DNA of 64,000 nt from an uncultured Bacteroidales bacterium (GCA_949297125.1 CASFRS010000003.1:26661-90660); one strand, 5' to 3'; positions 18,676 to 28,162 are shown, numbered from the stretch's first letter. Notes: generated by a model from the letters alone, not told the origin. Program-made: numbers and translations.

Positions 18676-20238
18676 TCAAAATGAAAAGTTCACGCCTCCG
18701 CGCACCTTGTTGAAACGGGTTCCGGAATAGGGCTCCGTACTGCCTGCGTACTGGTCGGTGGAGGCTTCTACATAAACGCCTATGTACGAACTGAGCCTCT
18801 TGGCCCTTATAGCTATCCGGGCCTCTGCCCTGCCGTATATGCCGTAATGCTGCGCCGTAAGGTAATGGAAGAGCGGATACGTGTATTTGTCGGCCAGTTC
18901 CAACCCGCGGACGGAGATTTCGGACGACAGGGCCCTGCCGTAACGCCCGCCGAGCGTAAGGCTCAGGAAAGAACGCTTTATGGCTATGTGCCTGGAGGCG
19001 TAGACGTCGGCCAGCATCGTAAGATACTGCATGTTGTATTTGTCGGGATAGTTATAGGTATCGGAGTAACAGAACGAGGCCTTTGCCCCCGCGCTCCACA
19101 ACGGGCAACTCCCGTCGAGCCAGTCGAAGCGGTATGCCACGCTCCCTTCGGCAGCCGATTCCTTATGTTTTACGGAAGAGTTCATAACCTCCCAGTACGA
19201 CTGCCCGTTTGAAGTAACGCTCTTCTGGTCATACCATACCCCCTCGTTCCTGTACAGGGTACCTGCAAGCTCCACGTTATGTACCGCCCTCCCCTTTTTA
19301 TACATGAACCGCTCCTTTACAAACAGGAAATCGCTGCTGAACTCGCCGCCGAGAAACTGCCGCGACGTTCCCCCGTCGGTATTCTCCTCGCTGTTGCTCC
19401 CCACGCCGGCCTCCACATAGTTGGCCATGCCGGGCGCATCCCATACAAGTTGCAGCGATGCATCCCATTGCAACCCTTTGGTGTCGCGCTGGTAGGAGTT
19501 CCCGGCCTGCTGGTAGTATGTTCCAAGCCCGCTCATCAGCAGAAAACGGTGCGTAGTTGCCGTAACGGCGCAGGTATAGGCCGTCCCTTCGTTGAAAATC
19601 CTTACGCCGCCGGTAACCCCGAGGTTCAGCCTGTCGGAGAGTCTGAAACCGAAACCGGGATTTATCTTGAAACGCATTCCTTTTACTTCGGCTCGCGGGT
19701 CCTGCTCGTCGGAATTTACGCCTACTTCGTAGTATGCGTTTATCCCGAAACGCATGAACGGCAGTATCTGCCATGAAAAACGCCCGTTGACAGTAAACTT
19801 TTCGAGTGCGTAATCGCTGTCTACCGTATCGGCAAGGATAAACGGATTCCTTTGGTCGAGATAGAGCGTGGTCTTCCACTTGCGTCTGTCTTCTGCCCCG
19901 TTGGTATAGGTTATCCCCCCTTCAAAAGCGACTTTTTCGAGTTTCTTCAATCCGTATGCCGAGACATGCAGCCCCCTCGTATCGCCCGATTCGTCGATAT
20001 TGTGAAACTCTCCTTTCCCCATTCCGTAACTTACTCCTATTTGCGAATACTGCTCTACGGGGGTATCGGATATGAAAACGGGGTTATCGCTGCCCGTAGC
20101 CACGTTGCCGAGATAGGTTATATCGCCGTATCGGGCCACTTTCTGCATTGCGGTATCGACCCCGGACTGCTGCGCACCGGCCGTAACTGCCGATGCGGTA
20201 CAGATTGTATATAGAAAAAGCCTCTTTAAAATACGCAT
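18676..20238 (-). CDS. DUF6850-family outer-membrane beta-barrel protein
   Basis: The 520-residue protein has a signal peptide (MRILKRLFLYTICTASAVTA, then GAQQ). Alternating hydrophobic and polar strands with many aromatic residues run to the C-terminal RGGVNFSF, a typical outer-membrane barrel end with a terminal Phe. It matches the DUF6850 proteins that accompany DUF4876 lipoproteins and TonB receptors in Bacteroidales. I chose the ATG at 20238 because it places the signal peptide correctly. Its role in the uptake system is unknown. Confidence 0.82.
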   Translation of the reverse strand: MRILKRLFLYTICTASAVTAGAQQSGVDTAMQKVARYGDITYLGNVATGSDNPVFISDTPVEQYSQIGVSYGMGKGEFHNIDESGDTRGLHVSAYGLKKLEKVAFEGGITYTNGAEDRRKWKTTLYLDQRNPFILADTVDSDYALEKFTVNGRFSWQILPFMRFGINAYYEVGVNSDEQDPRAEVKGMRFKINPGFGFRLSDRLNLGVTGGVRIFNEGTAYTCAVTATTHRFLLMSGLGTYYQQAGNSYQRDTKGLQWDASLQLVWDAPGMANYVEAGVGSNSEENTDGGTSRQFLGGEFSSDFLFVKERFMYKKGRAVHNVELAGTLYRNEGVWYDQKSVTSNGQSYWEVMNSSVKHKESAAEGSVAYRFDWLDGSCPLWSAGAKASFCYSDTYNYPDKYNMQYLTMLADVYASRHIAIKRSFLSLTLGGRYGRALSSEISVRGLELADKYTYPLFHYLTAQHYGIYGRAEARIAIRAKRLSSYIGVYVEASTDQYAGSTEPYSGTRFNKVRGGVNFSF

Positions 20239-20309
20239 ACGCTTACGTTTTTCAGAACGGGGATGCGCACGGGTTATCACCCCGTCGCATCCCGTTCAGG
20301 TAAATAAGA

Positions 20310-21533
20310 TTAATCCGCGGTTGTCGGAAGAATACCGGGAGTAGGTGTCTGGTCGGAAAGGAAATCCTCGGAAGAGTTGTTGGTATCCTGGAATATCACT
20401 TTTCCTTCGGGGGTTATCTCGCTTACCTTGCGGCGGATGCTCTTCCCTGCATAGTCGGTGGTCATGTACACCATGCCGTTATCCACTTCGGGACGCAGAC
20501 GTACTATCCGCTTCGACTCGTTGGAGTTGACTATGTTCACCCCGTCGAGCACGTAATCCTGCGGAATCATAAGGTATTCCTGCGTATTGGCGGTCTGCCA
20601 GGGTATTGTCTGATAGTTGCTGCGGTCGTTTATAAAGTCATCCATCGTCGTCCCGGCAGGAAGTTTTGCAAATATCATGGCATTGCCGGTATAGGGAAGC
20701 CCGAAGAAGTTGGGTGTTGCAGAACCTAACTTGGCAACAATATTCATATTGGGAACTGCAGGGTTGTCGGTATCGGACGTTATATAGTCGCCGAGGTAGA
20801 CTTCGTAGTCGGCATTGGAAAGGTCAACCGGCGATACGCCCCCTGTCTCGGCATTATGGTTCGAGGCCGTTGCGGCAATAAGTACGCTTTCGCGCGGATT
20901 TACCGGGAATTCCGTGCCGCTGCCGACAAATGCCACAACATACGCTTCGAGCGCATAACTGTCCATTATCTCCGTGCCGTTCTCGCTCGTTACCCAGTCG
21001 GTAACCCCTTTTACACCCTGCGTACCCTGAAGGCGTCCGAGGATGCAGTTGTCGAGATATTGTACCTCGTCGGAGTTGTTGTATATTTCAAAGAACTGGT
21101 CCTGCATGTACGGCCTGTTGTTTACTTTTACCATATTGTAATAGATCTCCTTGAAGACGAAGCTTCCTTTAAGCAATGCCACGCTGAGATCCAGGGATAT
21201 GGTAACATCGCTGTACACGCTTACCTGCTTGCTTGCATTGAGTTGTCTTGCATCGCTTGTCGTTGCCGAAGCGTTGACAGAATATTCTCCGCCGGCCAGT
21301 TTTGCCGTATACGTACCTGCAGAACTTTCGGAGAGCTTCTCTTGCGCGCCGGTCTGCACATTGGTCGCCGTTACGTTTGCGGCGGTAATGTCGGACTGCG
21401 TAATGCCTTCGGGATAGGACAATGTTACTGTAAGGGTGTTGTACGTTGCGACATCGTCGCCGCCGTCATCTTTGCAGGACCCCAATACAAGGAGGGCTGC
21501 CAGCGGGATAACCGCCAAAATCTTCTTTTTCAT
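20310..21533 (-). CDS. DUF4876 lipoprotein
   Basis: The 407-residue protein has a lipobox, LLVLGSC, followed by KDDGGDD. Acidic residues just after the acylated Cys resemble the export signal of surface-exposed Bacteroidetes lipoproteins. Residues 30-120 look like an immunoglobulin-like or carboxypeptidase-regulatory-like domain (NTLTVTLSYPEGITQSDI). The following DUF4876 region includes GSFVFKEIYYNMVKVNNRPYM and FFEIYNNSDEVQYLDN, reminiscent of lamin-tail-like folds. It lies 32 bases after the TonB receptor and probably acts as its surface partner. The ligand is unknown. Confidence 0.87.
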   Translation of the reverse strand: MKKKILAVIPLAALLVLGSCKDDGGDDVATYNTLTVTLSYPEGITQSDITAANVTATNVQTGAQEKLSESSAGTYTAKLAGGEYSVNASATTSDARQLNASKQVSVYSDVTISLDLSVALLKGSFVFKEIYYNMVKVNNRPYMQDQFFEIYNNSDEVQYLDNCILGRLQGTQGVKGVTDWVTSENGTEIMDSYALEAYVVAFVGSGTEFPVNPRESVLIAATASNHNAETGGVSPVDLSNADYEVYLGDYITSDTDNPAVPNMNIVAKLGSATPNFFGLPYTGNAMIFAKLPAGTTMDDFINDRSNYQTIPWQTANTQEYLMIPQDYVLDGVNIVNSNESKRIVRLRPEVDNGMVYMTTDYAGKSIRRKVSEITPEGKVIFQDTNNSSEDFLSDQTPTPGILPTTAD

Positions 21534-21565
21534 AATTCTGTTTTTTTTGGTCTATAATCTGTTTG

Positions 21566-24457
21566 CTATATCTTCACCTTGATCTCCGCCCCGAAATACA
21601 TCGGGGTATAGAGTTGCCTGTACCCCCCGCGTATATCCTGGCGGTACATCTTGTTTATCTTCAGGAAATTGTTGGCTATGAACGACAACTCAACGAACCG
21701 CTTGAACTCCTTGGTCAGCTTGAAGTTGAGCATGCAGGTTATCGGGTATTTCTGCGTCTTGAAATAGTCGAGGTTGGAATACCTCGGGAAAAGCTGCGAA
21801 TAGGCCACTTCGTTCGCGTACGAGCGGTCCCACGGGATGAAGTTCATATCCTTGTCGTAGAACCCTATCGGGTCGACCGTCAGGTACTCGCCGTTGGCGT
21901 TGGAGGTCTTGTAGAAAAGGTCGTTGCCGTTGTCGTCCTCATAGATGTAGCGCGCGCTCTCGTACCACACTACCTGTACTGTTGTGGTAAAGACGAGCTT
22001 TACCGCCGGGATATGGGTTACGAACCGGAAATTGGTATTTACGCGGTTCTGCTCCGTCCCGCTTCCTGCCGGCAATACTGCCAGGTATGAGTTGAAGCGG
22101 GTCTGCCCGCCCTCTTGGTAGGGCACCCGGTCGGATTCGTACGAATACCCCGTGGAGCGGCGTTTTATGTAGAACCATGCACCGTCTACTATAATATCGG
22201 TTTTCAGCAGCTTTATCTCGCCGAAGTTGAACGAGTATTCTATTCCGTGCTTAAGCGTGCGGTAGACGTTCGATGGCATCGAATACCCTTTTATCTCTTT
22301 CTGGTAATATACGTCGGCCTGTTGCGGGACCGATGACGATGGGGTGGTGTACCATACCGCGCCGTCGCGGTAGAAAGGCAACGCATCGGCGGCTGCCGCG
22401 GCCGGAATGGAATATTTGTTGTACCCGAGCATGTAGGGGACGGTGGCATATCCGTATTCGTTCTCGTACCTTTCGTTGAAGTATGTTACCGAACCGCGTA
22501 TGCGCCCCGCGCGACCGGAAAGCCCTACTTCATATTTGTACGATGTGGAGGGTTTCAGCTGCGGGTTGGCGGTATTGCCTATTACGTGCGTGGTGATTAC
22601 GCCGAGGGTGCGCGACGCATCGCCCGTGGCGTAACTGTTGAAACTGGCATAGTCGTAGTACGCGGGGTTGGGATAGAGGTTGCTCATGGAGGGCATCTTG
22701 GAGGCTATCCCGAACCCTCCGACAATGGAGAGGTCGTTGAACACGCTGTTGTTCTCCTTCGAGAGGAACTGGTACGATGCGTTTATTCGCGGGTCGACTG
22801 CGGTTATGTTCCCCCTCAACGCCAGAGGGTCGACGAACAGGGTGTTTACCCTCAGCCCGGCCTGGAGGGTGAACGTCGTCCCCGCAAAGTTCAGTTCGGT
22901 GTTGTTCTCGAGGAAATACGACATTGTGTGCATCCCCGGTATCGACTTGTATGAACGGGGACGGACGGAGAGCCCGTCGCCCTGTACCGGCGGACGGTTC
23001 AGGTCGTACACCATTCCGTCGCCCTTGTTTACGTTGAGCGAATATTCCGCACCCACCTTTATGTTGTTGCTGCCGAGGTTGAACTGGAACATGCGGTTGG
23101 CCTTCAGCTGCACGAATGCCGTGAGCGGCTCGCCGTCTATGGTATAGGATGCGAGGTATTGCGCCGGGAGGAAGTTTACCGGGTACTCGCCCGACTGATA
23201 TGAATAGGGATACGGCGCCACGCCGTTCCCCACATAGCGGCGGTATATGTCCTGCTGTTTGCTGTAGGTGAGCGAAGCGGAATAGTTGAGGTTGGTTATC
23301 CAGCTCTTGTTGAGGCGCCATACGCCATCGGCCGAGAAGCGGAATCCCTGGTTTTCATTGCGCAACTCTTCTTCGGGCTCCATCGACTCGTCGCCCTTTA
23401 CGCTGCTTATGTTGCGGTAATACGAAAATTTGAGGTTCAGCGACAGCGGCATGCTCTCCTTCATGAAAACCTGGGAATAGGCCGCGTTGCCGGTTATGCG
23501 GTCATACCCCTGGAAGCGTTTGCGCCTGTCGGCATAAGACTGCGTATAGTCGACCGAAAAGTTGAGCGCACCCTTGTCGTCCTTGAGCGTCAGCCCTTTC
23601 CCGGCATAGAAGAGCTTGGAGTTGGGGTCGACCTTCACCTTTGCCTCGTACGGCGTAGTGCCGACCTTGGTCTTTATCACTATCGCGCCCGACGTGAGGT
23701 TGCCGTATTCGGCCGACGGAATCCCGCGTATTACCTCTATCGACTCTATGTTGTCGGGGGATATGGAACGGAGGTCGGTCCCGCGTCCGCTCGTGGTCTG
23801 GTCGTTCATGGTATTCATCTGGATGGATGAATTGTTGCCCGAACGGGACGTGGAGAAAAGCTGCATGTTCGCATCGTTGGAGATGGGCGCACCGTCGACG
23901 AACACGGCCGTCCCGAGCGAGTTGTTGGCATCGCCGCCCGAGTCTATCTCGCGCAACGAGGCCTGCCCGGCGTTGGTAAGGTCGGGGTTCTTGGTTACCA
24001 TACCGGGCAACAGCTGCAACATGTCCTCGACGCTCTTTGGCTGGAGGTGCTGGATGGCGGCCTGCCCTATGCGGGACGTGGAACTGAGCTTGGATTCTTC
24101 GGCCGTTACCACCACCTCTTCAAGTCCCAGGCCTTCGGGACGCAACACGAAATTAAGGTCGGTTATGTCGCGGTTTACCGTAATCTCGCCTGTACGGGTT
24201 TCAAACCCGAGGTAGGAGATTTCATACTTGTAGGTACCGGGCTGCAGGGAAGGGAAAACGAATTTACCGTGCTGGTCGGTCATCGCCCAGTCGGAGTTCG
24301 ACAGGCGGATAAGAACCATTTCCAATGGTTCCTTGTTGTCTAAGGATGTTATTATTCCTGATAGCAGATAAGCAGATACCTGCTTATCTGCTCCTGACGA
24401 AGAGGCAGGAGCCAAAACGACAGCGACAAAAATCAGGGCTGCAACAATATATTTCAT
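21566..24457 (-). CDS. TonB-dependent receptor with carboxypeptidase-regulatory-like domain
   Basis: The 963-residue protein has a signal peptide (to about 23), a CarboxypepD_reg-like domain (about 30-110, LSGIITSLDNKEPLE), a TonB box region around LEEVVVTAEES, a plug (about 130-260, with VEDMLQLLPGM and IESIEVIRGIPSAEYGNLTSGAI) and a 22-strand barrel to the C-terminal YFGAEIKVKI. It lacks SusD as a partner; the genes downstream are DUF4876, DUF6850 and the C25-like protein. Such receptors import substrates too large for porins. The substrate cannot be read from sequence. Confidence 0.94.
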   Translation of the reverse strand: MKYIVAALIFVAVVLAPASSSGADKQVSAYLLSGIITSLDNKEPLEMVLIRLSNSDWAMTDQHGKFVFPSLQPGTYKYEISYLGFETRTGEITVNRDITDLNFVLRPEGLGLEEVVVTAEESKLSSTSRIGQAAIQHLQPKSVEDMLQLLPGMVTKNPDLTNAGQASLREIDSGGDANNSLGTAVFVDGAPISNDANMQLFSTSRSGNNSSIQMNTMNDQTTSGRGTDLRSISPDNIESIEVIRGIPSAEYGNLTSGAIVIKTKVGTTPYEAKVKVDPNSKLFYAGKGLTLKDDKGALNFSVDYTQSYADRRKRFQGYDRITGNAAYSQVFMKESMPLSLNLKFSYYRNISSVKGDESMEPEEELRNENQGFRFSADGVWRLNKSWITNLNYSASLTYSKQQDIYRRYVGNGVAPYPYSYQSGEYPVNFLPAQYLASYTIDGEPLTAFVQLKANRMFQFNLGSNNIKVGAEYSLNVNKGDGMVYDLNRPPVQGDGLSVRPRSYKSIPGMHTMSYFLENNTELNFAGTTFTLQAGLRVNTLFVDPLALRGNITAVDPRINASYQFLSKENNSVFNDLSIVGGFGIASKMPSMSNLYPNPAYYDYASFNSYATGDASRTLGVITTHVIGNTANPQLKPSTSYKYEVGLSGRAGRIRGSVTYFNERYENEYGYATVPYMLGYNKYSIPAAAAADALPFYRDGAVWYTTPSSSVPQQADVYYQKEIKGYSMPSNVYRTLKHGIEYSFNFGEIKLLKTDIIVDGAWFYIKRRSTGYSYESDRVPYQEGGQTRFNSYLAVLPAGSGTEQNRVNTNFRFVTHIPAVKLVFTTTVQVVWYESARYIYEDDNGNDLFYKTSNANGEYLTVDPIGFYDKDMNFIPWDRSYANEVAYSQLFPRYSNLDYFKTQKYPITCMLNFKLTKEFKRFVELSFIANNFLKINKMYRQDIRGGYRQLYTPMYFGAEIKVKI
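24363..24392. repeat. Perfect 12-bp inverted repeat in the receptor's 5' coding end
   Basis: AGCAGATAAGCA (24363-24374) and TGCTTATCTGCT (24381-24392) are exact inverted copies around six bases. They lie in codons about 22-32 of the TonB receptor, just after the signal peptide. The mRNA would form a strong early hairpin. Confidence 0.6.
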
Positions 24458-24677
24458 AAAATTTCCTCTTTCTCTCTCGAAGAGCTTGCTCCTATTTTAT
24501 TTCTCCGAACGCCGCTTTCCGGCGTTGCCGCACGCCTGCAAGGCAGGGACGGGAAACATGGTTCGACGATCCCCCGGCTTTTTTCCCTCCTTCCTCCGCA
24601 CCCTTGTAAAGGGAGGGGGGGAACGGGTATTCCCGCTGTTTCCATGACAGATAGAAACCGTGCAGGGTGCAAATTTA
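24458..24677 (-). promoter_or_regulatory. Structured 5' leader of the TonB/DUF4876/DUF6850 operon
   Basis: On the minus strand TAAATTTG (24670-24677) is a perfect -7 element with a GTTT-like -33. Transcription would begin about 24663 and leave a leader of about 200 bases. The RNA can form a long-range stem of GCACCCT with AGGGTGC enclosing GTTTC-GAAAC and CGGG-CCCG hairpins, then a later AACGCCG-gaaa-GCGGCGTT hairpin. It does not match the landmarks of cobalamin, TPP or SAM riboswitches that I know. The 24700-24940 stretch between the divergent promoters shows nothing else. Confidence 0.4.
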
Positions 24678-24945
24678 AACACTTTTTTCCGCCGGTAAAC
24701 ATCTCTTCTCAAAAAAATTGTTTTTCCGGTTTCCGTCCTATAAGGAAGAAAAAGGGACGAAACCTGCGTTTCGGCACCATGAATCTTCTATCGGCAGTGC
24801 AAATTTCGCAAGAGAATCCGTTGCGGGAAATAACTTGTTTAGGGTATTTTTACGGCATTTCAGATATATTGCAGGTATATGCCGGAGATTTTGCGGCATG
24901 GCCGGTACGCACACGGCAAAGCTGGTATTTTAGGTACGGAAAATT

Positions 24946-24976
24946 TTTCCGCGTACCGGTTTTATGGCTACTTTTG
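24946..24976 (+). promoter_or_regulatory. Promoter of the M16 peptidase
   Basis: TTTC (24946-24949), 19 bases, TACTTTTG (24969-24976). The -7 overlaps an upstream in-frame ATG at 24964, which therefore cannot be the translation start. Confidence 0.6.
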
Positions 24977-24987
24977 CGGCTGTTATG

Positions 24988-26220
24988 CGATACAGCAATT
25001 CGGAATATGTTTGGGACGATACCGAAAACGGCATCAGGGTTATTTACAGATATGCCGATTCGGACGTTTCGTACTGCGGCTTTGCCGTAAATGCCGGAAC
25101 CCGCGACGAAGAGTGCGGCATGGAGGGTCTGGCGCACTATGTGGAACATATGCTTTTCAAGGGTACGCGCAGCAGGAAGGCATGGCATATCCTGAACCGC
25201 ATGGAGCGCGTAGGCGGGGAAATCAACGCTTATACGTCGAAGGAGGAGACCGTGGTCTATTCGGTTTTCCTTGAGCGGTATTTGCCGCGCGCCGTGGAGC
25301 TTATGACGGATATAATGTGCAATTCGCGGTTTCCCGCCGAAGAGAGCCTGCGCGAGAAAGAGGTGATTGCCGACGAGATAAACTCGTACAGGGACAATCC
25401 GGCGGAACTGATTTACGACGAATTCGAGAATCTGGTTTTCGACGGGCATCCGCTGGGGCACAACATACTGGGGGACACGGGGTCGCTTGCCCGCATTTCG
25501 CCCGGCGACGGGAAACGGTTTGTAAAGTCTCTCTATACTCTCGGCAACTGCGTTTTCTTCTTCAGCGGACGGACTCCGTTCGACAGGGTTGTAAAAACGG
25601 CAGGGAGGTTTGCCGACAGATTCTGCACGGAAGAGGCGGTCCTGAACAGGAAGCCGCCTGCCGCCTGTACGAGGTTCGACAAGAGGATTCCCTCGGACAA
25701 CCACCAGGCCCACGCCATAATAGGGGGAAGGTGCTACGGCATGTTCTGCGAAAAGCGGGTACCGCTGCTGCTTGCATGCAACATCCTTGCCGGCCCGGGG
25801 ATGAACAGCCGGCTGAATGTCGCCCTGCGCGAGAAGCGCGGATATGTATATACCGTGGAATCGACCGTTACCTGTTATACAGATACAGGGATATGGGGCA
25901 TCTATTTCGGGACTGACCACGCTACGCTCAACCGCTGTTTCTCGATTGTACGGAAGAACCTCGACAAACTGAGGCGTGAAGCCCTGTCGCCTTCGGCCCT
26001 GCATGCCGCAAAAAAACAGTTTGCCGGACAGATTGCAGTGGGGAAGGAGAACCGCGAGAACCTTGCCACGGCCGACGGGAAGAGTTTCCTGCATTTCGGG
26101 AAATGCGATACCATAAGCGAGAGCATGGAAAAAATCGACAGGGTCTCATCGTCGGACATCCTCGAGGTTGCCAACGAGATTTTTGCAGAAGAGACGCTCT
26201 CTACGCTTGTCCTGGAGTAA
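24988..26220 (+). CDS. M16 family zinc peptidase
   Basis: The 410-residue single-copy M16 protein carries the inverted zinc motif HYVEH (His51, Glu54, His55) in GLAHYVEHMLFKGTRSRKA and the third-ligand segment REKEVIADEINSYRDNP (about 123-139). The C-terminal half has LREKRGYVYTVEST, with the Arg/Tyr pair that binds substrate. The length fits the YmxG/processing-peptidase-like group rather than the double-length pitrilysins. No signal peptide is seen, so it is probably cytoplasmic. The start at 24988 is dictated by the promoter and leaves a nearly leaderless mRNA. Confidence 0.92.
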   Translation, partial: RYSNSEYVWDDTENGIRVIYRYADSDVSYCGFAVNAGTRDEECGMEGLAHYVEHMLFKGTRSRKAWHILNRMERVGGEINAYTSKEETVVYSVFLERYLPRAVELMTDIMCNSRFPAEESLREKEVIADEINSYRDNPAELIYDEFENLVFDGHPLGHNILGDTGSLARISPGDGKRFVKSLYTLGNCVFFFSGRTPFDRVVKTAGRFADRFCTEEAVLNRKPPAACTRFDKRIPSDNHQAHAIIGGRCYGMFCEKRVPLLLACNILAGPGMNSRLNVALREKRGYVYTVESTVTCYTDTGIWGIYFGTDHATLNRCFSIVRKNLDKLRREALSPSALHAAKKQFAGQIAVGKENRENLATADGKSFLHFGKCDTISESMEKIDRVSSSDILEVANEIFAEETLSTLVLE

Positions 26221-26255
26221 CGGCGGATGACGGGTGTTCTCTCCCCGCGCCCGTG

Positions 26256-26966
26256 CTATTCAAAGTAGAACGAAAGGACTACCATGTTGGAGCGTGCGCG
26301 CTCTATCGATGCGGTATATTTGTAATCGAGCGGGTCGCGCAGGTCGTTGCGCTTGCGTTGGAGTATGTCCTGCAGGCCGAAACAAAACTTCAGTTCGGGG
26401 ATGAACTTGAAGAACGGGAAATAGATATCGCACCCGAGCCCGATTTCCAGACAGGTATCGTACGTCTTGAAACGGAGCAGTTCGCCTTTCTTTTTAGACA
26501 CGTCGAACGACGGCGCCACACCGACCATTATGTACGGGCGGTAGTTGTTTATCCTCTTTGCGCTGTATTTCAACTCTATCGGCACGTTGATGTAGTTCGA
26601 CTTCACATCGGTCTTGAACTGCACGCCCGAAAATTCCTCACGGAACGTTACTGTTTTGTTGCCGAAATAGAACGACGGTACAAGGCGCAGGTTGAGGTAC
26701 GGACAGAGGTAAAAGTCGCAGAGCAGCCCTACGTTGAACCCCGGGGAGAACGAAGAGACCTGAGCCATCCATATTTCGCCCTGGTCGTTCATCTCTCCGT
26801 TGGGGACGAGTTTGAGGTTCTGCACGCTGATACCGAGCGAGAAACCGAAATGGACCAGTTTCTGATCGACATACGGAGTCCTCTCTATCTTGCGCTTTTG
26901 CGCATTCAGGACAGAGCCGCCCATTATCAGGGCCGTTATTGCCAGTATGATTGCCTTGCGTATCAC
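26256..26966 (-). CDS. porT: PorT-family outer-membrane protein (type IX secretion)
   Basis: The 236-residue protein has a signal peptide (to about 22, ending VLNAQ) and an eight-strand-like barrel: LVHFGFSLGISVQNLKL, NYINVPIELKYSAKRI, YIMVGVAPSF, ending MVVLSFYFE. The opening after the signal peptide matches PorT/SprT, an outer-membrane protein required for type IX secretion in Porphyromonas and Flavobacterium. The start codon is GTG. Two probable T9SS cargo enzymes lie in this same window. A generic PorT-like barrel with another role is the alternative. Confidence 0.75.
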   Translation of the reverse strand: MIRKAIILAITALIMGGSVLNAQKRKIERTPYVDQKLVHFGFSLGISVQNLKLVPNGEMNDQGEIWMAQVSSFSPGFNVGLLCDFYLCPYLNLRLVPSFYFGNKTVTFREEFSGVQFKTDVKSNYINVPIELKYSAKRINNYRPYIMVGVAPSFDVSKKKGELLRFKTYDTCLEIGLGCDIYFPFFKFIPELKFCFGLQDILQRKRNDLRDPLDYKYTASIERARSNMVVLSFYFE

Positions 26967-27154
26967 GTTTCTTCTGCTTTCCCGCTAATGATTTAAACGC
27001 GCAATCGCCCGGCTTATTGCACCCCCGGCCGCCAAAAACCGTTTTTTCTCTCATTTTACGGCAAGCGGGTGGGGTTTGCAGGAAACAGGATGCTGCCGTT
27101 TACTGGGTTTCAAGTCCTTGCGGGCACAAGGTCGCGTACAGGGCAAATACGGCA

Positions 27155-27205
27155 GGGGCCGCGCGGCGGAGCGGGGGAAACCCTTTTGCTCCGCCGTGCG
27201 GCCCC
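27155..27205. terminator. Long GC-rich hairpin after cysK
   Basis: GGGGCCGCGCGGCGGAGC pairs with GCTCCGCCGTGCGGCCCC (one mismatch) around about 15 bases. It lies 31 bases past the cysK stop and probably ends that transcript, though no T run follows on the minus strand. Confidence 0.6.
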
Positions 27206-27235
27206 GGTCATTCTTGCCGCCCCCGACACCGGGAT

Positions 27236-28162
27236 TCAGCCGAATATGCCGGTGGAAAGATAGCGCTCGCCCGTATCGGGCAACAGCACCACTATGTTCT
27301 TCCCCTTGTTTTCGGGGCGTTTTGCCAACTCGGCCGCGGCAAAGGCCGCCGCCCCCGACGATATTCCTACAAGCGCGCCTTCGGTTCGGGCTATCTCGCA
27401 CGCCGTCCGCTCGGCATCTTCGTTAGCTACCGCCATTACTTCATCTACGGCGGAAGGGTTGTAGATGTCGGGGATAAAACCTGCCCCTATGCCCTGTATG
27501 CGGTGTGATCCGGCTTTCCCGCCCGACAGTACGGGCGAGGAGGAGGGCTCTACCGCCACCACCTTTACCGCCGGGTTGTACTCCTTGAGTTTTGCCCCGG
27601 TGCCGCTTATCGTCCCGCCTGTCCCTACGCCGGCCACGAAGATGTCTATCTTCCCTTCCGTGTCGCGCCATATCTCCTGCGCGGTCGTCCGCATGTGGGC
27701 CGCCGGGTTGGCCGGATTGGAGAACTGCTGGAGTATTACCGAACCGGGAATCTCGCGGTTCAGCTCTTCGGCACGCTCTATCGCGCCCCGCATTCCGGCT
27801 GCGCCGGGGGTAAGCTCTATTTGCGCCCCGAGGGCCTTAAGCAGGTTGCGCCGTTCGAGACTCATCGTATCGGGCATGGTAAGTATCAGTTTGTACCCTT
27901 TTACCGTGGAGACGAATGCAAGGCCTATGCCCGTATTGCCGCTGGTGGGTTCTATTATCGTCGCCCCGGGCCTGAGACGCCCGCCCTTTTCGGCATCCTC
28001 TACCATTGCGTACGCCACACGGTCCTTTACGCTGCCTGCCGGGTTGAAATACTCGAGTTTGGCTATTATGCGCGCATCGGCCCCTTTTGCCCGGGCGAAA
28101 CGCGCCATTTCGAGCATCGGGGTATTCCCTATCAGGTCGGTCAGCTGTTTTGCCGTTTTCAT
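27236..28162 (-). CDS. cysK: Cysteine synthase A
   Basis: The 308-residue PLP enzyme makes L-cysteine from O-acetylserine and sulfide. Visible: NTPMLEM, the PLP lysine Lys46 in NPAGSVKDRVA, the substrate loop TSGNTGIG, the phosphate-binding GVGTGGTISGTG, and GISSGAAAFAA near the end. The length and motif order match CysK rather than cystathionine beta-synthase, which would carry CBS domains. No cysE is adjacent. Confidence 0.96.
   Translation of the reverse strand: MKTAKQLTDLIGNTPMLEMARFARAKGADARIIAKLEYFNPAGSVKDRVAYAMVEDAEKGGRLRPGATIIEPTSGNTGIGLAFVSTVKGYKLILTMPDTMSLERRNLLKALGAQIELTPGAAGMRGAIERAEELNREIPGSVILQQFSNPANPAAHMRTTAQEIWRDTEGKIDIFVAGVGTGGTISGTGAKLKEYNPAVKVVAVEPSSSPVLSGGKAGSHRIQGIGAGFIPDIYNPSAVDEVMAVANEDAERTACEIARTEGALVGISSGAAAFAAAELAKRPENKGKNIVVLLPDTGERYLSTGIFG

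Noticed and set aside
24458..24677. A cobalamin or TPP riboswitch before the TonB operon
   Set aside because: I found no B12-box sequence (GCCACTG) and no THI-box core. Only unassigned hairpins are present.
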